A DNA stretch of 35,053 nucleotides from Streptomyces sp. H27-H5 (GCF_026627505.1 NZ_JAPNLK010000052.1:1-35053), one strand, 5' to 3'; shown: positions 1 through 7,488, numbered from the stretch's first letter. The notes: generated by a model not told the origin, from the letters alone. Program-made: numbers and translations.

Positions 1-306
1 GGTGGGGGGAGCCGACGGCGTCGGACGGGAAGGAAACGTCGGGGACGGGGTCGCGGGGGTGGTGGCGCTGTCCGACGGTGGCGGAGTCCGGACGATGCCC
101 GCGACCGCGAGACCACCCGTGGCCAGGGTGGCGGTGATGGCGAGGCCTGCGAGGGCGGCCTTGGGCCAGGATCTCGCGATGGACGGTGTGCGGTGACGGA
201 CGGTGCCGTCGGCCGCGCCGCGTTCCAGGCGGGCCAGCATCCGGGCGCGATCGGGCTGGTGGGCCTCGGCGGCGTCGCGCAGCCGACGGGTGATGTCCTC
301 GTTCAC
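1..306 (-). CDS. Membrane protein translationally coupled to ECF sigma factor (C-terminus off window)
   Basis: The reading frame starts at a GTG (306-304) that overlaps the sigma-factor stop codon in a GTGA arrangement, so the two genes are very probably translationally coupled. The visible 102 codons begin V/M-NEDITRRLRDAAEAHQPDR, a basic cytoplasmic segment of about 45 residues. One hydrophobic stretch follows (about residues 51-70, AALAGLAITATLATGGLAVAG), and then a Pro/Ser/Thr-rich linker that continues past the left edge. The topology (short cytoplasmic N-terminus, one membrane span, extracytoplasmic part) fits proteins often paired with SigE-family sigma factors in Streptomyces, some of which may act as anti-sigma or sensor partners. 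No zinc-finger anti-sigma motif (HxxxCxxC) is visible in the part seen. The role is inferred from gene pairing only, because the extracellular domain is outside the window. Confidence 0.7.
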   Translation of the reverse strand, partial: MNEDITRRLRDAAEAHQPDRARMLARLERGAADGTVRHRTPSIARSWPKAALAGLAITATLATGGLAVAGIVRTPPPSDSATTPATPSPTFPSRPTPSAPPT

Positions 307-833
307 CGGTTCCTCCTCCCCGCCACCAGGTCGCCGACCGCTCGTGTGCCAAGTATCCGTTCCAACTCGGCCATTCCCTTCGAGGTCTGGCTCTTGACCG
401 TACCGACCGATATGCCCAGAACCGCCGCGGTGTCCTGCTCCGACAGGTCGAAGGCGTGGCGCAGCACCACGCACGACCGCTTGCGGAACGGCAGCCGGGC
501 GAGCGCCGTACGTACGTCCAGCACGGCCGCCACGTCCGGCCCCGCCACCTGCTCCGGGCTGCGGGACCAGAACAGCGCGATCCGGCGCCGCTCGCGCACC
601 GCACTGCGGATCCGTTCCCGCGCCATGTTGGCGACAACGCCGCGAGCGTAGGCGAGCGGGTGGTCAGCCTTGCGAAGCCGGTCCCAGCGCTGCCACAGGG
701 CGACCAGGGCGTCCGCGGCAAGGTCGTCGGCCGCGTCCGTCTCGCCTGTCAGGAGATGGGCGAGACGGGCCAGTTCGGCGTAGTGGCGTTCGAAGAAGTC
801 GTGAAACTCCGCGGACGCGTCATGAAGGAGCAT
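303..833 (-). CDS. SigE-family ECF RNA polymerase sigma factor
   Basis: A 176-residue ECF (group 4) sigma factor, the usual size for the SigE family. Region 2 lies at about residues 5-75; it carries the LVALWQRWDRLRK and PLAYARGVVANMARERIRS segments used for core binding and -10 melting. Region 4 lies at about residues 105-160, with the helix-turn-helix LSEQDTAAVLGISVGTVKSQ that reads the -35 element. The frame is open far upstream, but homology begins at the ATG at 833 (MLLHDASAEF), which has a GAGGGAG ribosome-binding site directly before it. The stop overlaps the start of the downstream membrane protein. A near-perfect copy of the arabinose-locus operator lies 25 bp upstream of the start. 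The expansin and xyloglucanase genes next door share a promoter-like element this sigma factor may recognise; that link is inference. Confidence 0.93.
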   Translation of the reverse strand: MLLHDASAEFHDFFERHYAELARLAHLLTGETDAADDLAADALVALWQRWDRLRKADHPLAYARGVVANMARERIRSAVRERRRIALFWSRSPEQVAGPDVAAVLDVRTALARLPFRKRSCVVLRHAFDLSEQDTAAVLGISVGTVKSQTSKGMAELERILGTRAVGDLVAGRRNR

Positions 834-857
834 CTCCCTCGGTCGCCCTCTCCCTGC

Positions 858-875
858 TATGTGCGCGTTAACAAT
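858..875. promoter_or_regulatory. LacI-type operator upstream of the ECF sigma gene
   Basis: TATGTGCGCGTTAACAAT matches the operator at 7265-7282 at 15 of 18 positions, including the whole CGTTAACAAT half. It lies between the expansin stop and the sigma start, ending 25 bp before the ATG at 833, where a bound repressor would block transcription. Binding by the LacI-type protein encoded at 6169-7200 is inferred from sequence identity with the sites in front of the arabinose genes. Confidence 0.65.
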
Positions 876-901
876 CGGCTCGAGCGTAACAGTGCCCGTC
901 A

Positions 902-928
902 CCGCGGCCGGACAGTGGCCGACCGCGG
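902..928 (-). terminator. Possible hairpin terminator after the expansin gene
   Basis: Two CCGCGG arms (902-907 and 923-928) pair perfectly, and a further 3 bp pair inside after one mismatch. The structure sits about 35 bp downstream of the expansin stop. There is no T-run, so it could equally be a weak attenuator between the expansin and sigma genes. Confidence 0.3.
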
Positions 929-961
929 GGGCAGATCTGTGACGGTGGGTGGACGGCACGG

Positions 962-1915
962 TCAATGCCGGGCGAACTGGACGCGGGTCTGTTGCGAGAC
1001 GTCCGGTTTCAGTGCGATCCCCTCGACGGTCAGTTGTTCTCCGTAGAGGTCGGTGACCCTGATCGCTCCGCCGCATCCGCTGCCGTCGGCGGAGAGGAAG
1101 TAGTTGTAGTCGGTGCGGGGCAGCTTCCGCCAGCCGGTGGCGGTCCGGAGCTCGAGCACCGCCACCGGGTTCCGGTGCCCGACCACCTGGACGCCGCACC
1201 AGGAGCGGCTGGACCCGGTCTTGTACCGGATGGAGAGGTTGTCGGGCGCGGCGGGGCTCAGCAGCGTCCAGGTGACCGGGATCCGGCCGAGTGAGGGGTT
1301 CGCGAGTTTGGCGAAGGCCTGTTGGCTGAGGTCGAGTTGCCCGGGTCCGCAGGGCAGGGGGCACTCGTTGACGATCCGCACCGTGATGGAGTTCCCGTTG
1401 GCGGCGCGGACCAGCACGTACGCCCCGCACGCCTTGGCCGACTCGTAGTCGGTGTGGTTCATCGCCGCGATCATGAGATCACCGGACGGTCCGTACAGGC
1501 AGGCACCATTGCCGTCACCCGCGGCATAGGACGTCGCGACTCCCCGGTAGCTGACCGAGGGCTTGATCCGTCCCGACGAAGAGGCTGCCGACTCCGTGCG
1601 TGCCGGCCTGGAGGCCGAGGGCGTCGGGACACTGGCGGCTGACGGCGGGGGCGGGCTCGTGACCGTCGGTTGCGTCGATGCGGTCGCGGCGCCGACCACT
1701 GCTGGCGACGACCCGGAACTGGACGGTGCGTTCGTTGGGGCAGCCGCTACGGATGCGTCGGCGGGAAGCCCGGCACCGGACCGGCTCCCGGGGAGGAGCG
1801 TGAGGGCCAGGCAGGCCAGCGCACCGACGGCCATCACCGCCAACGGAATGCCGACGGCCGCCCCGCGTCTGCGCCGCGGCCGCGGAGCACCGTGTTTCGT
1901 TGTCCTCATGCCCAT
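962..1915 (-). CDS. Secreted bacterial expansin (DPBB domain plus CBM63)
   Basis: A 317-residue protein. A basic N-terminus and a hydrophobic segment (about residues 18-41) act as signal or anchor, followed by a Ser/Pro/Ala/Thr linker to about residue 120. A double-psi beta-barrel domain comes next (about 122-218; GVATSYAAGDGNGACLYG, then GQLDLSQQAFAKLA), then a CBM63-like C-terminal beta-sandwich (about 224-317). This is the EXLX1 two-domain layout; such proteins loosen cellulose/hemicellulose contacts without hydrolysis. The LDLS aspartate equivalent to the key EXLX1 Asp82 is present. The motif normally reading TDLYPEG is VNECPLP here, and only the second of the two adjacent CBM63 tryptophans remains (SRSWCGVQV). 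Several extra cysteines suggest disulfides. The start could be either ATG of the MGM pair (1915 or 1909); no clear ribosome-binding site separates them. A promoter-like element lies 32 bp upstream. Confidence 0.88.
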   Translation of the reverse strand: MGMRTTKHGAPRPRRRRGAAVGIPLAVMAVGALACLALTLLPGSRSGAGLPADASVAAAPTNAPSSSGSSPAVVGAATASTQPTVTSPPPPSAASVPTPSASRPARTESAASSSGRIKPSVSYRGVATSYAAGDGNGACLYGPSGDLMIAAMNHTDYESAKACGAYVLVRAANGNSITVRIVNECPLPCGPGQLDLSQQAFAKLANPSLGRIPVTWTLLSPAAPDNLSIRYKTGSSRSWCGVQVVGHRNPVAVLELRTATGWRKLPRTDYNYFLSADGSGCGGAIRVTDLYGEQLTVEGIALKPDVSQQTRVQFARH

Positions 1916-1947
1916 CCGTTCGGTAGATCGAGTCGACGTCGCACTTC

Positions 1948-1979
1948 TCAGTGGCCGCCGAAGGCGAAAAGGTTGCCGC
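1948..1979 (-). promoter_or_regulatory. Putative ECF-type promoter of the expansin gene
   Basis: On the minus strand the element reads GCGGCAACCTTTTC, then nine bases, then GGCCACTGA. The same element with identical spacing precedes the GH74 gene (4851-4882), with 26 of 32 bases equal. CAACC (like a -35) and CACTGA (like a -10) are 17 bp apart, which is ECF spacing. The -10-like end is 32 bp from the expansin ATG, which leaves a short 5' leader. The sigma factor at 303-833 is the obvious candidate reader, by inference. Confidence 0.6.
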
Positions 1980-1980
1980 T

Positions 1981-2025
1981 CCGGTCCGGTCCGGTCCGGT
2001 CCGGTCCGGTCCGGTCCGGTCCGGT
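1981..2025. repeat. Nine perfect tandem copies of CCGGT
   Basis: CCGGT is repeated nine times without error (45 bp). The repeat begins one base beyond the -35-like end of the expansin promoter and ends about 16 bp before the GH74 terminator hairpin. A pentamer tract can change length by slippage and so move upstream elements relative to the promoter. Each unit junction contains a CCGG palindrome. Confidence 0.95.
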
Positions 2026-2041
2026 GCCGATATCGCCGAGA

Positions 2042-2076
2042 CCGGGGCGGGCGCCGCGCACGGCCGCCCGCCCCGG
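2042..2076 (-). terminator. Hairpin terminator of the GH74 gene
   Basis: A perfect 12-bp stem (CCGGGGCGGGCG at 2042-2053, CGCCCGCCCCGG at 2065-2076) with an 11-nt loop lies 11 bp past the GH74 stop codon. It has no U-tract, as is common in high-GC actinomycetes. It separates GH74 transcription from the expansin promoter. Confidence 0.7.
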
Positions 2077-2086
2077 CCCGAGGCGA

Positions 2087-4735
2087 TCAGGACATGTCGC
2101 CGTACACCACGCCACGGCCGTAGCCGCCCAGGTAGACCCGGCCGTACACGTCCGGGTCGCCGATGATGACGGAGATGACACTCCCGCCGAACCGGTGCTG
2201 GTCGTCGTTGATTCGGACCCAGGTCGAACCGCCGTCGATGGAGCGGAACACCCCGGTGACGCCCTTCAGCGTCCCGCTGAGGTAGAGGGCCTGGTAGGTG
2301 GCGCCCGGGGCAGGCTTGCCGAAGCCGACGCCGTGCGCCTGCTGCACGCCGGCGAGCTTGTTGAAGCTCGCCCCGCCATTGGTGGAGTGCAGTAGTCCGT
2401 TGCTTCCGCCCGTGATCCACAGGTCACCGGCGACGCCCGGGGTCGCTTTGAGCTGGCCGTCACCCAGGCCGGTGGCCCGGGCGGTGAAGCTCTTGCCGCC
2501 ATCGGTGCTGGCGTGCAGAGTGCCGCCCTTGAGGGCGTAAAAGGTGTTCGCCGCGGAACGGTCGGCCACCACGGCCGTGTCCGTGGGCAGACCGGAGGCG
2601 GCTGTCCAGGTCGAACCGCGGTCGGTAGAGCGGAAAGGTCGCTGGCCCGCGGGGGTCCAGACGACGACGGCGCCATCCGCCGAGACCGCCACGACCCCGC
2701 CGCCCGCTCCGCGCACGGGTTCCCCGGCGAACGGCGTCCAGCCGGCCCCGCCATCGGTCGAATAGGCGCCGTGCTGCTCGCCACCGAGACCGACCCGGAC
2801 CACGAACCCCGGCTTCGCCTGGGCGAAGTCGATGCCGGTGGTGTTGGAGAACAGCGGCCCGGAGAGCGCTTTGGCGGGCACCTTGGTCAGGTCCTCGTGC
2901 CGGAATCCGCTGACATCGCCGAGCGCACTGATCAGCGGGAGGCCCGGGGGCTTGATCAGCCCGAGGACCGCGGTCTCCTCCAGCCCCTTGGCCGGGACCG
3001 TCCAGTGCGTGGCACCCCCCTTGTCCGCCGCGGTCACGTCGTTGCTGCCCCATATCCCCGACCCGGTGCCGTACAGCACGTGCCCGGAGTCGAAGGGGTT
3101 GATGGCCAACGCGCCCATCCAGTGCCCGATGCCCGTGCCCACGTACGGCGCCGCGGAGTTGTCCCGCACCGAGGTCGCTCCGAGTGCCTTCCAGGAGGCG
3201 CCGCCGTCGGTCGACCGGTACACCTCGTCCGAGGGCCACCAGCGGTCCAGCGTGGTAACCATCACCGTGGACGGACGCTGCGGATCGACGGCCAACCCGG
3301 CGAAGCCGTAACTACCACTGGACGGCGAAATGTTCTTCCAGGCCCCGGCGGCCGGGGTGTACTTCCACACCGAACCGGCCGTCACCCCGTTCGGGCCCGG
3401 GGCGTTGGTGTACGTGAGATACAGCGAGCCGTCGCCGGACAGCACACCGTGCTGCGGCAGCTGCCCTGTGGGCTGGCCGGCCACGGCCTGCCAGCTGCTG
3501 CCGCCGTCGGTGGAGCGGTACAGCGAGGTGGTCTTGTCGGCCACCCCGACGTAGATCGTCCGGCTGCCGGCCGGGCCGAAGGACACGAAGGACAGGCCGA
3601 CTCCGCTGCTCGCACCGTCCTTGACGGGGAAGGCGGTGACCTGGCTCCAGGTCACGCCGTAGTCGGTGCTGCGCCAGAGCCCGTTCTTGCGGGTGCCCAG
3701 GTAGAGCGTGCCGTGGTTGGCGGGGTCCACCGTCAGGCGCTCGCCCATGGACCGGCCGTCCTCGTTGCCGCCCAGTTTGAACGGCAGGTCGGTGCGCTGG
3801 AACGTCTTGCCCTGGTCGGTGGAGCGGAGGATCGCGCCGTTGCCCGCCCAGTCGTTGGTGTAGGTGCCGCTCGCGAGGTACAGGCGATTCGGGTCGACCG
3901 GGTCGGTCGCCAGGCTCTCGATCCCGAGCAGGTTCCAGTCGGATCCACCGATCCAGTCGGTCAACGAGGTCCATTGGGCGGCGGTCGCGTCCCAGCGGTA
4001 CGCGCCGCCGATGTCGGTCCGGGCGTACAGCAGGTCCTTACGGGCGGGGTTGAAGACCAGCCCGGTGACGAAACCGCCACCGACGATCTGCGCGTTGTGC
4101 CAGGTGTACCCGCCCGAGCCGACGGCCTTCACCAGCCGCCACTGCTGGTTGGTGCTGCCTCGGTCGGCGTACTGGATGAGCGGCACACCCTCGTTGCTGG
4201 AGCCGCCCCACACGTCCAGGACCATGCCGCTGCTCCGGGAAACGAACTTCACCGCCCCACCGCCCACGTCCTGCATCTTCCACTGCTGCGCGGCGGAACC
4301 GCGGTCGGTCTGCTGCTCGACGGCGGCGGCCGACCCCGTGGAAGCGCCGCGCACTCCGAGGACCTTGTGGCTGCTGCGGTTCTCCAGCTCGTAGTAGCCG
4401 TCCCCCGCCTGCCTCAGCCGCCACTGCTGACTCGCGGCACCTGCCATGCGGCTCGCCTGCCGTATCCATACGCCGTCCGACGTGTCCGCCCCCGGCACGT
4501 CGAGCACCTTGTCGCTGCGGACGGACGCCAGCGTGTAGTAGGCGTCGGCATCCACCGTCGCGGCGTTCGAATCGGCCTGCACGAACAGCAGGTAGGGGCC
4601 GAGGACTCCAGGCACGCCCAGCATCAGGCCGATCGTTATCCCGCGCCGGCGGTGGCGCCCTCGCGTACGCCGCTCGCCACCGGCCGCGGCCTTGCGCCGG
4701 CTGCGGCCGTCCGCCGTGGGATCCGTCTCGTTCAT
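2087..4735 (-). CDS. Secreted GH74 xyloglucanase with N-terminal CBM13-type lectin domain
   Basis: An 882-residue secreted hydrolase that cuts the beta-1,4-glucan backbone of xyloglucan. An Arg/Lys-rich N-terminus (1-32) and a hydrophobic core (about 33-58) form the export signal. A ricin-type beta-trefoil (CBM13, about 65-208) follows with three QxW motifs (QQWRL, QQWKM, QQWRL). The rest is the twin seven-bladed beta-propeller of GH74, with many Asp-box-like repeats (RSTDGGxSW). ARTDIGGAYRWD carries the expected catalytic base and GDVSGFRHEDL the expected acid. Most GH74 enzymes carry a C-terminal cellulose module if any, so an N-terminal CBM13 is less usual. The ATG at 4735 has AAGGAG about 9 bp upstream. 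The gene has its own terminator and a promoter-like element shared with the expansin gene, consistent with joint attack on the cellulose-xyloglucan network. Confidence 0.93.
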   Translation of the reverse strand: MNETDPTADGRSRRKAAAGGERRTRGRHRRRGITIGLMLGVPGVLGPYLLFVQADSNAATVDADAYYTLASVRSDKVLDVPGADTSDGVWIRQASRMAGAASQQWRLRQAGDGYYELENRSSHKVLGVRGASTGSAAAVEQQTDRGSAAQQWKMQDVGGGAVKFVSRSSGMVLDVWGGSSNEGVPLIQYADRGSTNQQWRLVKAVGSGGYTWHNAQIVGGGFVTGLVFNPARKDLLYARTDIGGAYRWDATAAQWTSLTDWIGGSDWNLLGIESLATDPVDPNRLYLASGTYTNDWAGNGAILRSTDQGKTFQRTDLPFKLGGNEDGRSMGERLTVDPANHGTLYLGTRKNGLWRSTDYGVTWSQVTAFPVKDGASSGVGLSFVSFGPAGSRTIYVGVADKTTSLYRSTDGGSSWQAVAGQPTGQLPQHGVLSGDGSLYLTYTNAPGPNGVTAGSVWKYTPAAGAWKNISPSSGSYGFAGLAVDPQRPSTVMVTTLDRWWPSDEVYRSTDGGASWKALGATSVRDNSAAPYVGTGIGHWMGALAINPFDSGHVLYGTGSGIWGSNDVTAADKGGATHWTVPAKGLEETAVLGLIKPPGLPLISALGDVSGFRHEDLTKVPAKALSGPLFSNTTGIDFAQAKPGFVVRVGLGGEQHGAYSTDGGAGWTPFAGEPVRGAGGGVVAVSADGAVVVWTPAGQRPFRSTDRGSTWTAASGLPTDTAVVADRSAANTFYALKGGTLHASTDGGKSFTARATGLGDGQLKATPGVAGDLWITGGSNGLLHSTNGGASFNKLAGVQQAHGVGFGKPAPGATYQALYLSGTLKGVTGVFRSIDGGSTWVRINDDQHRFGGSVISVIIGDPDVYGRVYLGGYGRGVVYGDMS

Positions 4736-4850
4736 GGGGGCTACTCCTTCTTCGGCCCTGCCCCGTACAAGCGCTCAGGTCAGCGGTGCGCGGCGGCATG
4801 CGGCGGGGGATCGGGCGACCTGTGGGTGTGATCGCCTTCTGGTTTGCCCG

Positions 4851-4882
4851 TCAGTTGCCGCCGCTCCGGAAAAGGTTGCCGC
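4851..4882 (-). promoter_or_regulatory. Putative ECF-type promoter of the GH74 gene
   Basis: The minus strand reads GCGGCAACCTTTTC, nine bases, GGCAACTGA, with the same geometry as the element before the expansin gene at 1948-1979. The -10-like end is 116 bp upstream of the GH74 ATG, so the 5' leader would be longer than for the expansin. Confidence 0.58.
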
Positions 4883-6168
4883 CCGCCGAAAGTCCGGTCC
4901 CGGGCCACTGAGACCGCATCGTTCCAGCGTCAGATCGGGGAGGGGGGAGGGCTGTCGCCGTCCGCTCAGTAAGTCAGCCGACGTGCGCGGCGGTTTCCGA
5001 CGGCAGGCTGGGCGAAGGCTGAGACCTCATCGGAGGAACTTCGCCAGCGTGGGGCGCCGTTGAGCAGGTCCAGCGGCCCGCGGCGAAAGAATCGGGACCA
5101 GGCCGCGGTGAACACGATGGCTGGGCCGGAAACGGTCCGGATCTTGGCGCGCTCGGCGCCCGGAGAGGCAGGCTTCGGGTGCGGTGGGATGTGTGTGTGG
5201 GGGGGCGACCGGGTGGGCACGGGCACGGCGCTGTGGCGGCTCCTGCCGCCTGGGGCCGTCGACGCGGGCTTGATGGCTCTCGCCGCACTCGCACCTGGAT
5301 CAACCACTTCGACGAGAGGACCCCCGCGGCCGTGCCGGACTGTTGCTGCGCAGGCACTCTCCGTTGACCCATCTTCTTGGTCGAACTGCAGGCCCCCGTA
5401 TGGCCCGACTGAGACCCCCACCCAGGCACGTTCGGCCGCCCCGTCACACTCCGCACCCAGAAAGGTCCCGGAGACACGACGGCAATCACCCAAAGCCATC
5501 GTGTGACTGCCCTGGGTGGCTGGAGTGGGCGTTGCCTGTAACGGACCACACCCACGGCGATGAATTTCCGCCTGTCGGCGGGGGCGATTCCGCTGATCGG
5601 CGGGGTGACCACCGGCGCACGTTGTACTGGGACGAATCGAGACCGAGTACAACGTCACCCCTATCGAGACCCGGGCCTTGACGACTCACGATCTCACCCC
5701 CCCCAGCACAACGGCGGCGGAGGAGGGACTGCCAGGTCTCCTGGGGGAGGCTGCGTGAGGGCCGCCCGGTGGCGGCTCGCAGATCGAGCAGGGCGGTCTT
5801 GCCGGAGTCGCCGAGAACGAACTGCTGGTCGCTGCAGGAGGTCTCGTCGGTGTCACCACGGGACCTCTTGAGGTGCAGCGGGAGGCGAAGGCGGGGTCGG
5901 AGAGCGCGGCGACGATGCGACGCGGGCCGGGGCCCTGGCCGGGGACGTGGGAGAGGCGAGGACGAGTTGCGCGGACCTCGCAGGCTGCGACAGGTCATGT
6001 GATCGCGAACAAATACACTCTCGCGAGCACTCATGAGACAGTCGTCGTGTCTGCGAAGCCCTGCGCCATCGGCCGGATCCCGACAGCGGTCCAACCGCCG
6101 AGCGCCGTCACTCGTAGGCACTGAGCGGCTGTGATCCGCACTGGTACGACCGGATGAGGGGGCCTTGA
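4883..6168. other. Gene-poor stretch of about 1.3 kb
   Basis: No frame gives a convincing full gene; the longer open frames are low-complexity Pro/Arg/Ser readings on either strand. Two short minus-strand pieces have coding-like G/C third positions but sit in different frames. One (about 5884-5995) ends RRIVAALSDPAFASR. The other (about 5720-5880) reads CSDQQFVLGDSGKTALLDLR and later PQETWQSLL; it is faintly like a DUF397 protein, but too weak to name. A 10-bp inverted repeat (5619-5628 with 5646-5655, ACGTTGTACT) lies inside. The stretch probably holds the promoters of the flanking divergent genes plus decayed coding sequence. Confidence 0.5.
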
Positions 6169-7200
6169 GTGGGAACTGCAAGCACCGAGCCGGAGTCCCG
6201 CCAGCCTGTGATGGCGGATGTGGCGCGGGTCGCCGGCGTGTCCCACCAGACCGTGTCCCGGGTGCTGAACGGTGCACCGCACGTCCGGCCCGACACCCGG
6301 GACCGGGTGCTCGCCGCCATCAGGGAGCTGGACTACCGCCCCAACTCGGCAGCCCGCGCGCTGGTCACCCGCCGCTCCCAGACCCTGGGGGTGGTCAGTT
6401 TCGGCAGCGCACTCTACGGGCCCGCCTCGATGCTGGACGGGATCGAGCAGGCCGCGCGCAGTGCGGGGTACTTCGTCAGCGTCGCGAGCCTGCGTTCGCT
6501 CGACAGCCGCTCTGTACAGGAGGCGGGGGACCGGCTCCGCGACCAGGGCGTGGAGGGCATCGTCGTCATCGCGCCGCAGATCTCGGCGGTGAGCGCGGTG
6601 GCGAAGCTGTCCAGCGCGGTGCCGGTGGTCGCGGTCGGGTCGGGCAGCCAGTCCCGAGTGCCGATGGTCGCCGTCGACAACGAGTCGGGCGCGATGGCAG
6701 CCACCCGACACCTGCTCGACCTCGGGCACGCCACGGTCCACCACGTCGCCGGCCCGTCCGGCTGGCTGGAGACCAAGACCCGACAGGACGGCTGGCGCAA
6801 GGCCCTCGAGGCCGGCGGCGCCGAGGTGCCACCGGTACAGAGCGGCGACTGGAGCGCGAGGTCCGGGTACGAGGCCGGACTACGGATCGCCGAGGATCCT
6901 CTGGTCACGGCGGTCTTCTGCGCCAACGACCACATGGCCCTCGGCCTGCTCCGCGCGTTCCATGAGGCGGGACGGGCGATTCCGGGGGACATCAGCGTGG
7001 TCGGGTTCGATGACATTCCCGAAGCCGCGTACTTCGCCCCGCCGCTGACCACCGTGCGTCAGGACTTCGGCGAGCTGGGACGCCGCGCTCTTGAGCTGCT
7101 GGTGGAGGAGCTGACCGGCGTCGGCCACGCCCGCAGCCACGTGCTGATCTCGCCGGAGATGGTGCTGCGGCGCAGTGCCGGCCCGGTGGCGCGTCGATAG
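6169..7200 (+). CDS. LacI-family transcriptional regulator, probable arabinose-locus repressor
   Basis: A 343-residue LacI/GalR regulator. The N-terminal helix-turn-helix and hinge helix lie at about residues 15-65 (MADVARVAGVSHQTVSRVLN, then YRPNSAARALVTRRS). The periplasmic-binding-like sugar-sensing domain runs from about 66 to 335 (LGVVSFGSALYGP; GDISVVGFDDIPEA). The GTG at 6169 has a purine-rich GAGGGG upstream; an internal ATG (6211, residue 15) is the alternative and would keep the whole helix-turn-helix. It heads the arabinose locus on the same strand, 288 bp before the first importer gene. The five operators in this window have the pseudo-palindromic form LacI-family proteins bind, so it is the natural candidate for all of them. 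Arabinose or a derivative as inducer is inferred from context. Confidence 0.92.
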   Translation: MGTASTEPESRQPVMADVARVAGVSHQTVSRVLNGAPHVRPDTRDRVLAAIRELDYRPNSAARALVTRRSQTLGVVSFGSALYGPASMLDGIEQAARSAGYFVSVASLRSLDSRSVQEAGDRLRDQGVEGIVVIAPQISAVSAVAKLSSAVPVVAVGSGSQSRVPMVAVDNESGAMAATRHLLDLGHATVHHVAGPSGWLETKTRQDGWRKALEAGGAEVPPVQSGDWSARSGYEAGLRIAEDPLVTAVFCANDHMALGLLRAFHEAGRAIPGDISVVGFDDIPEAAYFAPPLTTVRQDFGELGRRALELLVEELTGVGHARSHVLISPEMVLRRSAGPVARR

Positions 7201-7264
7201 CCGGCAGCGCGCGGACGGCCTGGTCAAGATTGGGTAACGGCATGGTGGCCCCCTTGCCCATGGA

Positions 7265-7282
7265 ATTGTGAGCGTTAACAAT
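7265..7282. promoter_or_regulatory. LacI-type operator before the first sugar importer
   Basis: ATTGTGAGCGTTAACAAT is a pseudo-palindrome (14 of 18 positions match its reverse complement) in the 288-bp gap between the regulator and the importer operon. It is the best reference copy of the five related sites, and lies 207 bp before the binding-protein ATG, implying a long leader. Confidence 0.8.
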
Positions 7283-7488
7283 CTCACTCAAGCGAAATGG
7301 CACCGCTACATCCCGTTCACATGGACGGCGCGGACCGCACCGCCGCCTGCACCAACGCCGCACCGGGCGCCTATCGCCCCCGACGGTGTTTCCACCGCCT
7401 CCCGCGCCGGTCGGCCTGCCCGGTCGATCTGCCCGCGGTCGATCCGTCGGCGCCGGGAGCGGCCTCCCCACTCGAGAGGAATCCCACG

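Noticed and set aside
303..1430. Longer 375-residue version of the sigma factor
   Set aside because: The added N-terminus is an antiphase reading of the expansin gene; homology and the ribosome-binding site place the start at 833.
4767..4776. AAGCGCTCA near the GH74 start as a sixth operator
   Set aside because: It lacks the GTTAAC half shared by all five accepted operators and matches only the central GCGC part.
2513..4831. 772-codon open plus-strand frame
   Set aside because: Antisense of the GH74 gene; no recognisable domain and low-complexity Arg/Gly/Val composition.
4966..5658. 230-codon minus-strand frame in the gene-poor gap
   Set aside because: No family resemblance, mixed codon use, no ribosome-binding site; two overlapping frames of similar length exist on the same strand.
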